36,104 nucleotides of DNA from SAR202 cluster bacterium Io17-Chloro-G2 (GCA_002816875.1 MUCP01000047.1:1-36104), one strand, 5' to 3'. Counted from the first letter of the stretch, positions 8,028 to 17,864 are shown. Program-made: numbers and translations. The notes: a model not told the origin generated them from the letters alone.

Positions 8028-9305
8028 CTAATCCCGAACCTGGCCGTTGCCCATGACCACCCATTTGTAAGAGGTGAGCTCTCGCAGTCCCATGGGCCCG
8101 CGGGCGTGGAATTTTTGGGTGCTGATGCCAATCTCGGCGCCCAATCCGAACTCGGCGCCGTCGGTGAACTGGGTGCTGACATTGACGTAGACCGCCGCGG
8201 CGTCCGCCTCATCCAGGAACTTCATGGCGGCAGAATAATCCTCGGTGACGATGGCCTCGGAATGGCCCGAACCGTAGGTCTCGATGTGGTCTAAAGCCTC
8301 TTCCAGCGAGTCCACGACTTTAACCGCAGCTGTAAGCGAAAGATACTCGCGTCCCCAATCATCCTCGGTGGCGGGAATCGCGTTTACTTTGAGGCCGGGT
8401 CCCAATAGGCTCAGCGCCCGGCTGTCGCAATGCAACTCCACTCCGGCCTTTTCAAATTCCTGGCCAATCCGAGGCAAGAACTGGGGCGCCAGGTCCGAGT
8501 GGACCAGCAAGGTGTCCAGAGCGTTGCATATGCTGGGACGCCGGACCTTGGCATTGAAAACAATGGCCGTTGCCTTTTCCAGGTCGGCACCGCGGTCCAC
8601 ATAGGTGTGGCAAACACCGATACCTCCCGTGACGGCCGGCATGGTTGCCCGTTCTTGCACCAACTTGATAAGTCCGGCGCCGCCCCGGGGAACCAGCAAA
8701 TCAATGTATTCCTTCATCTCCAACATGGCGTCCACCAACGAACGGTCGGGGTTGTCCACGTACTGGACTGCATCCGCCGGCAACCCGGCACGTTCGATGC
8801 ATTCCCGCACCAGGCCCGATAGAGCAACGTTGGAGTGGAGGCTCTCTTTGCCGCCGCGCAGGATACAGGCATTGCCCGCCTTCAACGACAAGACGGCGAT
8901 GTCGATGGTCACATTGGGCCGGCTTTCGTAAATGCTGCCTATGACGCCCAGGGGGACCCGGCGCCGGCCGGCCACCAAGCCGTTGGGAAGGGTGGTCATG
9001 TCGATGTTTTCTCCCACCGGGTCGGGCAGGGCAGCCACGCCTCGCACACCGGCCGCCATTCCTTCGATCCGGTCCGGGGTGAGCTGTAGGCGGTCCAGCA
9101 AAGACTCGCTGAGACCGTTGGCCCGCGCCTCCGTGTAGTCCCTTTCGTTCTCCATCAGCAACTGGCCTTGCCGCGCTTCCAGGGCCTCGGAGATATTCAA
9201 AAGCGCCCGATTTTTGACTTGGGTTGACGTGCGGGCAAGCCGGCGAGCTGCCTTCTTGGCTGCCCTCCCCATTGCCGCAAGCTCATTTATTGTGGTCGCC
9301 GCCAT
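8028..9305 (-). CDS. proA: Glutamate-5-semialdehyde dehydrogenase (gamma-glutamyl phosphate reductase)
   Basis: The second enzyme of proline synthesis. It reduces gamma-glutamyl phosphate to glutamate-5-semialdehyde with NADPH. Family signatures are PLGVIGSIYESRPNVTID, LRGGKESLHSN, the substrate loop VPRGGAGLIKLVQ, and PSICNALDTLLVHSD, in which the Cys is the catalytic thiol. The C-terminal part contains YVNVSTQFTDGAEFGLGAEI and KFHARGPMGL. I chose the ATG at 9305 (425 residues), with AGGAG four bases upstream, over a TTG at 9320. proB, making its substrate, lies upstream on the same strand, separated by a protease-like gene and a DUF2283 gene. Confidence 0.96.
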   Translation of the reverse strand: MAATTINELAAMGRAAKKAARRLARTSTQVKNRALLNISEALEARQGQLLMENERDYTEARANGLSESLLDRLQLTPDRIEGMAAGVRGVAALPDPVGENIDMTTLPNGLVAGRRRVPLGVIGSIYESRPNVTIDIAVLSLKAGNACILRGGKESLHSNVALSGLVRECIERAGLPADAVQYVDNPDRSLVDAMLEMKEYIDLLVPRGGAGLIKLVQERATMPAVTGGIGVCHTYVDRGADLEKATAIVFNAKVRRPSICNALDTLLVHSDLAPQFLPRIGQEFEKAGVELHCDSRALSLLGPGLKVNAIPATEDDWGREYLSLTAAVKVVDSLEEALDHIETYGSGHSEAIVTEDYSAAMKFLDEADAAAVYVNVSTQFTDGAEFGLGAEIGISTQKFHARGPMGLRELTSYKWVVMGNGQVRD

Positions 9306-9376
9306 GTCACTCCTGATCAAATCTTAGAAGGTTCAAAACGATTGGGATCAAAGTGTGGTATTGGAAGTTAGTCATT

Positions 9377-9598
9377 TTACAATTCTCTGGGATTTGTTAC
9401 TTCTGAAACGCCCAAGAGCGTAAATCCGGTTATGTCACCGGTCTCTTCGATGTAACGCGCCAAAAGTCCACGCCCCAGATCCAAAGTAAGGGATGGCGTT
9501 GGCTTACCAAAAGAAATATAAAGGACATCGGCTTCTTTATCGTAACTTGTTGTGACGTTTTCCGGTTCTTTTAGCTTCAACGGACCCAACTCACTCAA
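9377..9598 (-). CDS. DUF2283 family small protein
   Basis: A 73-residue protein of the DUF2283 family, whose function is unknown. The core pattern is clear: SYDKEADVLYISFGKP, then DLGRGLLARYIEETGDITGF and a closing strand TLLGVSEV. These small beta-rich proteins commonly occur next to toxin-like or hydrolase genes, but no role is established here. The TTG start at 9598 overlaps the end of the upstream protease-like gene by eight bases, so the two are probably translated together. It has no signal peptide. A gap of about 70 bp separates it from proA. Confidence 0.82.
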   Translation of the reverse strand: MSELGPLKLKEPENVTTSYDKEADVLYISFGKPTPSLTLDLGRGLLARYIEETGDITGFTLLGVSEVTNPREL

Positions 9599-10013
9599 GC
9601 TTGGCTTCCCTTAAAGAGCCATCTTGTTGCGTGTCCGCAAACGCAACGAGTCCCACCAACGCCCAGGGACCAAAGGGCCGGGAATGTTCCAAAACCTCAC
9701 TTACTGGGTCCACCTTCAGGCCTAGAATCTCCAGAGCGCTGGCTCCCAGCAGCGGCATCGGAACATTCATGGCGGCTACCATGATTCCACCTTCCCTGTC
9801 TTGCAAGCGCAGATACGCTACCCCAACCCGAATATCGGCCTCCCTGCTGTCAGCCATTATGACGCGTGAGGCCACCGGGAAGTCGATTCCCATGGATTCC
9901 GCTAAATCGGCGGGAAGGAACGTGTAAAAAGAACCCGTGTCCACAAGAAACTCGATTTCTTGGAGATCATCTCTATTTAGTCCGATGTCAGCGACTACTT
10001 TTACAAGACCCAT
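9591..10013 (-). CDS. Retropepsin-like aspartic protease (clan AA)
   Basis: A small soluble aspartic protease-like protein of 140 residues that would act as a homodimer, as retropepsins do. The catalytic triad motif is at residues 25-27 (DTG) in EFLVDTGSFYTFLPADL. The second family signature follows in MPLLGASALEILGLKVDP, corresponding to the hydrophobic-Leu-Gly-x-x-x-Leu-Glu pattern. There is no signal peptide or retroelement domain, so this is a stand-alone bacterial member and not a transposon remnant. The ATG at 10013 has GGAGG six bases upstream. It lies between proB (23 bp upstream) and DUF2283 (8-nt overlap). Its substrate is unknown. Confidence 0.88.
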   Translation of the reverse strand: MGLVKVVADIGLNRDDLQEIEFLVDTGSFYTFLPADLAESMGIDFPVASRVIMADSREADIRVGVAYLRLQDREGGIMVAAMNVPMPLLGASALEILGLKVDPVSEVLEHSRPFGPWALVGLVAFADTQQDGSLREAKLE

Positions 10014-10036
10014 ATGCGGCCTCCGCCCTAATCCGC

Positions 10037-11233
10037 TTACAACAGCACCAGGTTATTCCGGTGGACCACTTCCTGGCCGTAATCGTACCCTAGGATGCCC
10101 GATATTTGGCCGGATTGAACGCCCTGGATGCGGGCTATGTCGCCGGACCGGTAGTTGGCGATCCCGCAGGCGATTCGCCGGCCGCCGGGACCGGCTATGA
10201 AGATTATGTCGCCCCGGCGAAACTCTCCTTCCACCGCCTGTATTCCCGCCGGCAGCAGGCTGCGGTTCGACTCTCGCACCGCTCTTGATGCACCCGCATC
10301 CACGCGCACCTCGCCTTTTTGGGAAATCCCACCTAGCATCCATCGTTTGCGGGCCTCTAATTTCTCCGCCGCCGGTTGGAACAGCGTTCCGATGCCCTCA
10401 CCTCCGGCTGCCTTTAAAATGGCGTCCTGGGCCGTGCCCTGGCACATGACCATGGCTACACCGGATGTTGTGACCAGGCGGGCAGCTTCCAGCTTGGTGG
10501 ACATACCGCCCCTGGCCCAAGGGTTGAGTTCTTTCCCGGCCAATGCCTCGATCTTCTCGTCCACCTCAGTCACTAGGGGAATCAGCGTAGCGGAATGGTC
10601 CTGATTCGGGTCCGCCGTGTACAGGCCGTCGATATCGGTGAGGATCACCAACAGGTCGGCGTCCACCAGGTTGGCCACCAGCGCTGACAGACGGTCATTG
10701 TCCCCAAAAACCTCGCCGATCTCGTCCACCGCCACCACGTCGTTCTCGTTGACAATGGGTATAACGCCCAATTCCAACAACCCGGTAAGGGTATTGCCGA
10801 CGTTCAGATACGCTTGACGGTCAGACAAGTCGTTGATGGTCAGCAACGTCTGGGCCACCTGAAACCCCATGGCATCGAACAATTGCTGGTAGGTATGCAT
10901 CAGCCGGCTCTGTCCCACCGCCGCCAACACCTGCCGGGATGTTATGTCCCTTTCAGGTTGCTCGCCCGTTGAAACCGGACCTGCCTCATGAAGAACTTGG
11001 CGGCCGGCGGCGATCGCGCCAGAAGTCACCAGCAACACCTCTGCGTCGCGTTCCCTCAACCAGCAGATCTGGCGGACCAAGTCGGACACCACCGCCCCAT
11101 TCAAGCCGCGGGGCTCCGAATCGCTGGTCAAGACACTGGTGCCGGCTTTGACCACGATGCGGCGGTAGCGCAACTGCTGCTGGGGTTCTTTTTTGGTCAC
11201 GGTTCTTACCGAAGACCGGCGGGCGGCAGACAT
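10037..11233 (-). CDS. proB: Glutamate 5-kinase with C-terminal PUA domain
   Basis: The first enzyme of proline synthesis. It phosphorylates glutamate with ATP and is normally feedback-inhibited by proline. The amino acid kinase domain (about 25-280) shows IVVKAGTSVLTSD, VLLVTSGAIAAGRQ, PIVNENDVVAVDEI, FGDNDRLSALVANLVDAD and GGMSTKLEAARL. The last about 100 residues fit a PUA domain (RVDAGASRAVRES, EFRRGDIIFIAG). I chose the ATG at 11233 (398 residues), with a GGGAAGG element about nine bases upstream; the frame extends to a TTG at 11251. It leads a minus-strand run with the protease-like gene, DUF2283, proA and a small unknown gene. Confidence 0.96.
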   Translation of the reverse strand: MSAARRSSVRTVTKKEPQQQLRYRRIVVKAGTSVLTSDSEPRGLNGAVVSDLVRQICWLRERDAEVLLVTSGAIAAGRQVLHEAGPVSTGEQPERDITSRQVLAAVGQSRLMHTYQQLFDAMGFQVAQTLLTINDLSDRQAYLNVGNTLTGLLELGVIPIVNENDVVAVDEIGEVFGDNDRLSALVANLVDADLLVILTDIDGLYTADPNQDHSATLIPLVTEVDEKIEALAGKELNPWARGGMSTKLEAARLVTTSGVAMVMCQGTAQDAILKAAGGEGIGTLFQPAAEKLEARKRWMLGGISQKGEVRVDAGASRAVRESNRSLLPAGIQAVEGEFRRGDIIFIAGPGGRRIACGIANYRSGDIARIQGVQSGQISGILGYDYGQEVVHRNNLVLL

Positions 11234-11797
11234 GGAAATGGACCTTCCCAAAGGCGCCGAAGGCGAGGATCACGCATAGCGAAACCGGGGGTTCATTATA
11301 GCATGGGGCCACATGAAACTTTGCCCGGTGCCTTGTCCGGCCAGGGCAATCGAGTCTAAAATGGGACCGGTTGGCCCAGGTTCGTCACTTCAGCGACGGC
11401 CGGAGTCCAAGGGTGCTACTGTTCCCATGGGCAAAGTTCGCAGCTGAAAAAGGTCTCTGGATTCCGGCCTTCGCCGGAATGACGGTCTAGTCCGGATTTG
11501 AGTGGCTTGCGTACCCCTACAGGCATGGGTTAAGAGGCGATTGCCCTGCTTGTCCGGCGGGGCAGAAGGCCATACAATGGAGCCATGAGGGCCGCCTTTT
11601 GGGGCGAGCCCCTTTAGAAGTTATTTTGGAACCGTTTTTCCGCGTGGGGCCGGCAAATCCCGGCTGCCGGTTTAACCGTCTGATCCACTGGTTGATGCTA
11701 GGCAATAGATGAAGACTAATCCGAAGATCTATCTCACCAACCCGGGCCTCTTTTGCACCACTGGCGAAGAGAACCGGTTGGCCCCGAAAAATATCAA
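11234..11797. other. Intergenic region between divergent proB and mfd
   Basis: About 560 bp without a recognisable gene. Open frames here look like chance readings. It must hold the promoters for both proB (leftward) and mfd (rightward), but I see no clear -35/-10 pair. An interspersed palindromic repeat lies at 11458-11484. Confidence 0.5.
11458..11484 (+). repeat. Interspersed palindromic repeat (ATTCCGG/CCGGAAT type)
   Basis: The core is a hairpin ATTCCGG...CCGGAAT (11461-11480) flanked by TGG and GACG. Related copies are at 17347-17375 (opposite orientation) and 17434-17461 (diverged), all in gaps between genes. This repeat type is common in GC-rich bacteria; its role is unknown. Confidence 0.7.
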
Positions 11798-14700
11798 ATG
11801 TCATTAAGAGGCCTCCTTTCGGCCATAGCCGCCAACCCGGCATATCAGCGGCAGTTGACCGGGATTCACCAATCAACACCCAGCCAGCCCGTGCCGCCGG
11901 TAACCATACGTCCGGGGGCACGCCCGGCGTACATCGGCGCGTTGTGGTGTCAGCTTCAAGCGCCGATCTTGGTCTTGACGCCAAGGCCCGAAGACGCCCG
12001 CCGCCTCCACGACCAGTTGCTGACCTACCTGGGCGAAGACGCCCCGGCATACCTATTGCCTGAGCCAGAGGTCCTTCCCTTTGAGCGGCTGGCCGTGGAT
12101 TCCCAAACCGGGAACCAACGGTTGACCGCAATGGCAGCTCTTGCGTCGATAGATATCGGTTCTGGCGAAAGCCCCGGCGGTCGCGATGCGCTGCCTCCCC
12201 TGGTGGTGGCGTCTATAGGCGCGGCCCTGCGGCTGACCCTGCCTCCGCTGGTAGTGGCTTCCCGCTCAACAAGCATCGCCGTGGGGGAAAGGGTCCGTAT
12301 CAATGAGTTGCTGGCCCAGTGGGTGGACCTGGGATACCGCAACGAGCCGTTGGTGGAAGCGCCGGGCTCTTTCAGCCAGCGCGGAGGGATCATCGATGTA
12401 TTCCCGTCAGACGCGGTCTCACCCTACCGCATCGAGCTGTTCGACGATGAAGTGGACACGATCCGCCGATTCGACCCGTACAGCCAGCGTTCGGTGGCCG
12501 AAGCCAAATCCATCACCCTGATTCCCGCCAAAGAGCAGCTGCCCAACGTCTCCAACCGGCAACGGGTGGAAGACCTGATTGCCCGGTTGGACTTCAAACG
12601 TTGCACCAGCCAGGTCCGGGACCGGTTCGAAGATGAGCTGGTATCCCTGTTCTCTGCGCCAAACAACGATGTGCTTCCCTTTTACAACGGCCTTTTGAAC
12701 CACTCCAGCCTTCTGGAGTTTCTGCCCGAGAGCGCATTTTTGATCTTGGAGCGGGATAGCCAGATAGAAGCGGAAGCCTTGGAATTGGAGGAGAGGTTCC
12801 AACGGATGCGCGCCACCAGGGAAGACCGAGGGGAGTTGCCCGAAGGGTTTCCATCGCCGTACCAATCATGGGCCGAGTTCCAAGATGGGATGCAAAGCCA
12901 CCGATTGATTCCCCTCCACAGTTGGGTCAGTGACGATGAAGACCGTATCTTCCAGCCGGCGTTAACCTACTATGGACGGTTGGAGCAACTGGCTAGCGAC
13001 CTGCGCCGTTACCAGGCGGAGGGTCGATCGGTGGTGGCTGTCACCCAACACGCCGGCAGGGTGGCCGAGGTCTTGGAGCAAGACGGGATTGGGGTAGCTG
13101 TTTCCGGAACGATAGACGATCTGCCCGATGCCGGCAGCATCCGGGTGGCGGCCGGATCGTTGCCCCAAGGTTGGGCGTTGGATTGGACCCTTGACCCAGC
13201 CCCCGGGACTAGAGGAGACAGCGAGACCAAATCTTCGCTGGTGTTGCTCACCGACGCCGAGCTGTTTGGAACTGTAAAAGAACGCCGTTACCGCCGGACC
13301 AAGCGGGTGGAGACGGGCCCCGATATAGTCCTGTCTGACCTGTCCCCCGGGAGCTACGTGGTCCACATCGACCACGGAGTTGCCCGGTTCGCCGGCACCC
13401 ATCGTATGGGCAATGACGAAGATGAAAAAGAATACCTGGTCCTAGAATATGCCGACAACGACAAGCTCTACGTGCCTACCGACCATCTGGACCGGGTAAC
13501 TGCGTATATCGGAGCTCAAGACCAGCCGCCCAACCTGACCCGGCTGAGCACGGCGGAATGGTCACGGATCAAAGCAAAGGTCAAAGGGGCCACCCAGGAG
13601 TTGGCCGAAGAGCTACTGAAGCTCCACGCCGCCCGTCAGGAAGCGAGGGGCCATGAGTTCGGCCCCGACACCACGTGGCAGCGAGAACTGGAAGACTCGT
13701 TTCCCTATGAAGAGACACCCGACCAAGCCCAAGCCATCGACCAGGTAAAAACGGATATGGAGATCGTCAAACCCATGGACCGCCTTATCTGCGGCGACGT
13801 GGGCTATGGCAAGACCGAAGTGGCGCTGAGGGCAGCGTTCAAAACCGTGAATGACGGCCTCCAGGTGGGCATGTTGGTGCCCACCACCGTGCTGGCCCAG
13901 CAACACTACGCCACGTTCAGCGAACGCCTTAGCCCATACCCTGTCCGGGTGGAGGTCCTCAGCCGGTTCCGCACCCCCAAAGAACAGCAAGAGGTGGTTG
14001 AAGGGCTGAAAGACGGGTCCGTGGACATAGTCATCGGCACTCACCGCCTGCTCCAAAAAGACGTTAGCTTCAAGAATCTAGGCTTGGCGGTGGTGGATGA
14101 AGAACAACGGTTTGGCGTGGCCCACAAGGAGCGGCTGAAGCAGCTGCGCCGGGAAGTGGACGTGTTGACCCTGAGCGCAACCCCCATTCCCCGGACTTTG
14201 AACCAAGCATTGTCCGGGATGAGGGACCTGAGCACCATGGACACTCCTCCCGAAGCCCGCCTGCCGGTGAAGACCTTCGTATCCGAATACAGCGAGGACG
14301 TTATAAAAGAGGCCATCCTCCGGGAGTTGGAACGCAACGGACAGGTCTTTTTCCTGCATAACCGGGTCAAAACCATCCACCAGACAGCGGTCGAGCTGTC
14401 GGAATTGGTGCCCCAGGCCCGCATCGCTGTGGGCCATGGGCAGATGCCGGAAGCGGACCTGGAAGACGTGATGCTCTCATTTGCCGCCGGCGAAGCCGAC
14501 GTCCTGGTATGCACCACAATCATCGAATCGGGCCTGGACATGCCCAACGTCAACACGCTGATCCTGGACCGGGCCGACCGGTTTGGCCTTTCCCAACTGT
14601 ACCAGCTAAGGGGCAGGGTGGGCCGGGGAGAGCATCGGGCCTACGCCTATTTGATGCTGCCCAGGGGCCGCCGCATCACCGAATCAGCCGAAAAACGCAT

Positions 14701-15388
14701 CCAGGCTATCCTGGAGGCATCGGACCTTGGCTCGGGGTTCCGCATCGCCATGCGCGACTTGGAGATTCGAGGCGCCGGCAACCTTTTGGGCGCTGCCCAG
14801 AGCGGGCATATCCACGACGTCGGACTGGAACTCTATAGCCAGTTGCTCCACCAGGCGGTGGAAGAGTTAAAGCGGCAACAAAACGACGGAGCGGATATCG
14901 ACAACCAAACCCCGGCCGGGCTGCCTCGTTTGGAATTGCCACTGCCCGCCCGTATCCCCGATTCTTACATGGAACACCTTCCCTCCCGTCTGGCGGTGTA
15001 CCAGCGCATCGCCCGTATCAAGGACCGAAGTCAGGTGGGTGAACTGCGGGAAGATCTGCGGGACCGGTTCGGGCCCCTGCCCCCAGACACCGAAAATCTA
15101 TTGGTTCTGGCCGACTTCCGAGCGCTGGCCGGGTCCGTTGGAATCGAATCGGTGGTCCACCAGGGCGAATCGATCAACCTGGCTTTGGGCGTGCCCGTGG
15201 GAGGCGCCAGGGTGCCGCTGCAAAAAGCCCTGGGCCCCGCCGCTAGGGTGGGAAACCAGCAGATCCAACTTTCCATGCGCCAGCTGGGCGAGAATTGGAT
15301 GTCCCGGTTGACCATGATCATCCAACGGTTCCAGGCATTCCAAGACAGTCTGCGCAACCTGGCGCCCCAGACAATAGCCGATGAATAG
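11798..15388 (+). CDS. mfd: Transcription-repair coupling factor Mfd
   Basis: A DNA translocase that removes RNA polymerase stalled at lesions and recruits UvrA. Domains are in order. The UvrB-like N-terminal modules (about 1-350) include PAYIGALWC and [15 protein letters not shown]. The CarD-like RNAP-interaction domain (about 511-571) has [15 protein letters not shown] and [17 protein letters not shown]. The helicase core has Walker [16 protein letters not shown] (about 665), DEEQRFGV (about 767), [23 protein letters not shown] and [23 protein letters not shown]-terminal domain (about 1010-1110) follows. With the ATG at 11798 the protein has 1196 residues, the normal size. The frame continues upstream to a TTG at 11753. 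An epimerase-like gene follows 10 bp later on the same strand. Confidence 0.96.
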   Translation: MSLRGLLSAIAANPAYQRQLTGIHQSTPSQPVPPVTIRPGARPAYIGALWCQLQAPILVLTPRPEDARRLHDQLLTYLGEDAPAYLLPEPEVLPFERLAVDSQTGNQRLTAMAALASIDIGSGESPGGRDALPPLVVASIGAALRLTLPPLVVASRSTSIAVGERVRINELLAQWVDLGYRNEPLVEAPGSFSQRGGIIDVFPSDAVSPYRIELFDDEVDTIRRFDPYSQRSVAEAKSITLIPAKEQLPNVSNRQRVEDLIARLDFKRCTSQVRDRFEDELVSLFSAPNNDVLPFYNGLLNHSSLLEFLPESAFLILERDSQIEAEALELEERFQRMRATREDRGELPEGFPSPYQSWAEFQDGMQSHRLIPLHSWVSDDEDRIFQPALTYYGRLEQLASDLRRYQAEGRSVVAVTQHAGRVAEVLEQDGIGVAVSGTIDDLPDAGSIRVAAGSLPQGWALDWTLDPAPGTRGDSETKSSLVLLTDAELFGTVKERRYRRTKRVETGPDIVLSDLSPGSYVVHIDHGVARFAGTHRMGNDEDEKEYLVLEYADNDKLYVPTDHLDRVTAYIGAQDQPPNLTRLSTAEWSRIKAKVKGATQELAEELLKLHAARQEARGHEFGPDTTWQRELEDSFPYEETPDQAQAIDQVKTDMEIVKPMDRLICGDVGYGKTEVALRAAFKTVNDGLQVGMLVPTTVLAQQHYATFSERLSPYPVRVEVLSRFRTPKEQQEVVEGLKDGSVDIVIGTHRLLQKDVSFKNLGLAVVDEEQRFGVAHKERLKQLRREVDVLTLSATPIPRTLNQALSGMRDLSTMDTPPEARLPVKTFVSEYSEDVIKEAILRELERNGQVFFLHNRVKTIHQTAVELSELVPQARIAVGHGQMPEADLEDVMLSFAAGEADVLVCTTIIESGLDMPNVNTLILDRADRFGLSQLYQLRGRVGRGEHRAYAYLMLPRGRRITESAEKRIQAILEASDLGSGFRIAMRDLEIRGAGNLLGAAQSGHIHDVGLELYSQLLHQAVEELKRQQNDGADIDNQTPAGLPRLELPLPARIPDSYMEHLPSRLAVYQRIARIKDRSQVGELREDLRDRFGPLPPDTENLLVLADFRALAGSVGIESVVHQGESINLALGVPVGGARVPLQKALGPAARVGNQQIQLSMRQLGENWMSRLTMIIQRFQAFQDSLRNLAPQTIADE

Positions 15389-15398
15389 AGTCTGATCG

Positions 15399-16346
15399 AT
15401 GAGCCTGCCCCCGCATGATGATTTAGAGATCAACGTGGTAACCGGGGCATTTAGCTACACCGGGAAATACATCGCCCAACGGCTCCTTTCCATGGGCAAA
15501 TCCGTCACCACCCTGACCAATCACCCGCAACGGCCTGACCCCGTTCTAAACTCGATCCAAATCCACCGTTACAACTTCCAGGACACGCACCAACTCGAGG
15601 AGAGCCTTCGTGGGGCCACCACGCTTTACAACACCTACTGGCTTCGCTTTGCCCGGGGGCTGTCGACATTCGAGCTAGCGGTGGAGAACACCGAAACGCT
15701 GATTCAAGCGGCCCGGGCGGCGGGTGTTCGCAGAATGGTGCACGTCAGCATCACCAATCCTTCGCCGGATTCTGAATTGCCTTACTTCCGGGGCAAGGCC
15801 CTGGTGGAGCAGGCTATCATCGGCTCCGGTATGGAATACGCCATCATCCGGCCGACTCTGGTATTTGGCGCCGAAGACATATTGCTCAATAATATCGCCT
15901 GGTTCCTTAGAAGATTTCCAATATTCCCCATCAGCGGGTCCGGCGATTACCTGGTCCAGCCGGTGTACGTTGAAGATTTGGCGGAACTGGCGGTGGCCGC
16001 CGGCCAGGAGTTGCTCAGTCCCGGGAATATCGGCAAGGTTATAGACGCCGCCGGACCGGAAAAATTCACCTACCGTGACTTCGTGAGCTTGGTTGCCCAA
16101 AAGGTCCAGAGCAGGGCGAAGATCGTTCACGTCCCGCCCGCAGTACTCCTGGGGCTCGCCACAATGATGAACCTTCTCGTCCGGGACATGGTCCTCACCA
16201 AGGACGAGATCAAGGGATTGATGGCAGGCTTGTTGGTCTCCCGTGATCCTCCCACTTGTCAAACGCCGTTGAGCCGGTGGCTGGACCAGAATCGCAACCT
16301 GTTGGGCAGGAGATACGCTTCGGAGATCAAGCGGCACTATCTGTAG
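15399..16346 (+). CDS. NAD(P)-binding protein of the NmrA/NDUFA9-like atypical SDR family
   Basis: An atypical short-chain dehydrogenase/reductase with a Rossmann fold; the substrate is unknown. The nucleotide-binding loop near the N-terminus is VTGAFSYTGKYIAQRLL (T-G-x-x-x-x-T-G), followed by TTLYNTYWLRFARG. RMVHVSITNPSPDSELPYFRGKALVE carries the Y-x-x-x-K-like segment as YFRGK. The distal part has YAIIRPTLVFG and DYLVQPVYVEDLAE, typical of NDUFA9/NmrA-like proteins that bind NADPH and act as chaperones or redox sensors. It has 315 residues. It starts 10 bp after mfd and may be in its transcript. Confidence 0.85.
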   Translation: MSLPPHDDLEINVVTGAFSYTGKYIAQRLLSMGKSVTTLTNHPQRPDPVLNSIQIHRYNFQDTHQLEESLRGATTLYNTYWLRFARGLSTFELAVENTETLIQAARAAGVRRMVHVSITNPSPDSELPYFRGKALVEQAIIGSGMEYAIIRPTLVFGAEDILLNNIAWFLRRFPIFPISGSGDYLVQPVYVEDLAELAVAAGQELLSPGNIGKVIDAAGPEKFTYRDFVSLVAQKVQSRAKIVHVPPAVLLGLATMMNLLVRDMVLTKDEIKGLMAGLLVSRDPPTCQTPLSRWLDQNRNLLGRRYASEIKRHYL

Positions 16347-16460
16347 CGAACCCAGCGGGCGCCGCCAGGCGTATATTTGGGGTAGCTCAGTGGTTTCTAA
16401 CCCGGAGATGGTTCGCCCCGGTTACATCGGGGTCACCACGAACGGATGAGGTCCTTTCCC

Positions 16461-16486
16461 CGTTCACCCTGAGCTTGTCGAAGGGG
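16461..16486 (+). repeat. Interspersed repeat (CCCTGAGCTTGTCGAAGGG type)
   Basis: A single unit of the interspersed repeat with core GAGCTTGTCGA, in the gap between the SDR gene and the redoxin gene. Two further copies form an inverted pair at 28093-28150. The unit is widespread in GC-rich bacterial genomes and sits between genes here. Confidence 0.75.
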
Positions 16487-16601
16487 CTCTGGGACTTGAC
16501 GACGCAGCTTCTTTGAGAAAACCCGGCCGAACCGCAATCCGGGTCTATTCATCTAAGCTATAAGAATACAACTGCCTTTTTAACTTAGGGAGGTTAAGAC
16601 C

Positions 16602-17246
16602 ATGGCAAGGAATCGAGCCCAAGCCCGAGTCGCCGACTCGTCAGCCAAGGAAGGCGCCAAGCAAAAACGCAATCAGTTGATGACCGGCGGCTTGGCGGCG
16701 GCGGCACTGGTGATTGTGGCCATCGCCATAGTGGTCGGTGTATCCATCGGCGGTTCCGAATCATCCTCCGGAAGTTCCGGGTCAGGAGGTTCGGGCACTG
16801 CGGACCGGGCGCCTGATTTCTCATTCTCCCTTTTCCAGGGCGGGTCGGAGTTGGGCGGGAAGCACCTAAATATCCATCAACTGGACGGCAAGCCCGTGGT
16901 GCTGAATTTCTGGGCCGGGCTGTGTCCCCCCTGCCGGGCTGAAATGCCCGACCTGCAGGCTTTTTACGACGCCAATAAAGAAGATGTGACCTTGATCGGA
17001 GTGGACATTGGCCAGTTCATGGGCCTGGGCAGCCAGCAAGACGCCGAGAACCTCTTGAGGGACCTGAATATAACCTATCCAGCCGGTTTCACCGACGACC
17101 GGGGGGTGGTGCGGGACTACGAGGTCTTGGGAATGCCCACCACCGTATTCATCAGACCCGACGGGACCATTTCCACCAAGTGGACCGGGGCGCTGAACCG
17201 CAGCGTTTTGGAGCAGAAAGTACAGGAGATGCAGGCAGTCCAATAG
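16602..17246 (+). CDS. Membrane-anchored TlpA/ResA-like thioredoxin-fold protein
   Basis: An extracytoplasmic thiol-disulfide oxidoreductase, used in this family for cytochrome c maturation or reduction of secreted proteins. A basic N-terminus (1-27) precedes one TM anchor (about 28-50, LAAAALVIVAIAIVVGV). A Ser/Gly-rich linker (about 51-68) leads to the redoxin domain starting at RAPDFSFSLF. The active site is CPPC in NFWAGLCPPCRAEMPDLQ (about 107-112), and the cis-Pro loop is GMPTTVFIRPDGTI. Its 214 residues are typical. The ATG at 16602 has GGGAGG eight bases upstream and a TATAAG-like -10 about 40 bp earlier. Unlike the peroxiredoxin-like gene, this redoxin uses normal Cys codons. Confidence 0.93.
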   Translation: MARNRAQARVADSSAKEGAKQKRNQLMTGGLAAAALVIVAIAIVVGVSIGGSESSSGSSGSGGSGTADRAPDFSFSLFQGGSELGGKHLNIHQLDGKPVVLNFWAGLCPPCRAEMPDLQAFYDANKEDVTLIGVDIGQFMGLGSQQDAENLLRDLNITYPAGFTDDRGVVRDYEVLGMPTTVFIRPDGTISTKWTGALNRSVLEQKVQEMQAVQ

Positions 17247-17346
17247 ACGAAAAGCTCGATTCCCGGGGTGATGGCGTCTTAAATGCAGGCAACATTTCCT
17301 TGCATGATCCTAACCTAACGAGAAAAGCGGCCCGCTTGCATAGTCC

Positions 17347-17375
17347 CGTCTTTCCGGCGCAGGCCGGAATCCAGG
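17347..17375 (-). repeat. Interspersed palindromic repeat, copy 2
   Basis: Reverse-orientation relative of the repeat at 11458-11484. The hairpin arms are TTTCCGGC and GCCGGAAT, followed by CCAG. The loop differs (GCA) from copy 1. Confidence 0.65.
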
Positions 17376-17433
17376 GGTGTTTCCTCTCACCATGGGGAAC
17401 GTGATTGAGAACGTCGCGACAGAACCTACGGCT

Positions 17434-17461
17434 CTGGGTCCGGCTTTCGCCGGGACGACGC
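17434..17461 (+). repeat. Interspersed palindromic repeat, diverged copy 3
   Basis: Diverged relative of the repeat at 11458-11484, with arms TCCGGC and GCCGGGA around TTTC, ending in the same GACG border. Confidence 0.5.
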
Positions 17462-17608
17462 AAGGTACGTGATCTTCCTGATATACCTTGTTTTCAGGTA
17501 TGGATTAAGACGCGATCGCCCTGGCTCGATCCGGCCCGAGGCGGATGCGCTCGCCCACTTGGGGTATAATGGATACTGCCTAAGTCTGGACTTAAGATTG
17601 GGCAGGCT

Positions 17609-17684
17609 CGGGGTGTAGCGCAGTGGCTAGCGCGCTTCGTTCGGGACGAAGAGGCCGGTGGTTCGAGTCCACTCACCCCGACCA
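17609..17684 (+). tRNA. tRNA-Pro (anticodon CGG)
   Basis: A complete cloverleaf of 76 nt reads proline CCG codons. The acceptor stem is CGGGGTG/CACCCCG, and the D stem is GCGC/GCGC around AGTGGCTA. The anticodon stem is CTTCG/CGAAG with loop TTCGGGA, so the anticodon is CGG. The variable loop is AGGCC, and the T arm is GGTGG-TTCGAGT-CCACT. The discriminator base is A, and CCA is encoded in the gene. A strong terminator follows 20 bp later. Confidence 0.97.
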
Positions 17685-17704
17685 GGTTCATAGAAACCCA
17701 GACC

Positions 17705-17740
17705 AAAATCCCCGTCCAGGGCTAGACGGGGATTTTCCTT
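17705..17740 (+). terminator. Rho-independent terminator after tRNA-Pro
   Basis: A perfect 12-bp stem AAAATCCCCGTC (17705-17716) with GACGGGGATTTT (17725-17736), an 8-nt loop and a T-rich 3' side running into CCTTTC. It is symmetric, so it could also end the leftward transcript of the methyltransferase fusion, whose stop is at 17865. Confidence 0.9.
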
Positions 17741-17864
17741 TCTGAATGAGGCGCTTGCGGAAGCTCTAGGCCTCGGGGGGCTGCCCCGCCCAGGTTGCCT
17801 GGCGCCAATCACGATCGGGGCTGGCTAGGCGTGGCAGACGTTCATTCTAGTGTTTCTCCAGGCG

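Larger units (their letters stand above)
17247..17608. other. Intergenic region with palindromic repeats
   Basis: About 360 bp between the redoxin gene and tRNA-Pro. I find no gene. It contains two copies of the ATTCCGG/CCGGAAT-type interspersed repeat. The sequence just before the tRNA should hold its promoter, but none stands out. Confidence 0.5.

Noticed and set aside
9591..10013. Retroelement remnant, suggested by the retropepsin motif
   Set aside because: There is no reverse transcriptase, integrase or terminal repeat nearby, and the gene has a normal ribosome binding site and operon position.
11517..12131. Minus-strand 204-codon frame overlapping the start of mfd
   Set aside because: Arg/Gly/Pro-rich composition and antisense overlap with a clear gene mark it as a shadow frame.
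16376..16450. Possible tRNA starting with GGGGTAGCTCAGTGGTT and containing GGTTCGCCCC
   Set aside because: The D-arm-like start is tRNA-like, but no anticodon stem, matching acceptor stem or T arm can be formed. At best it is a decayed fragment.
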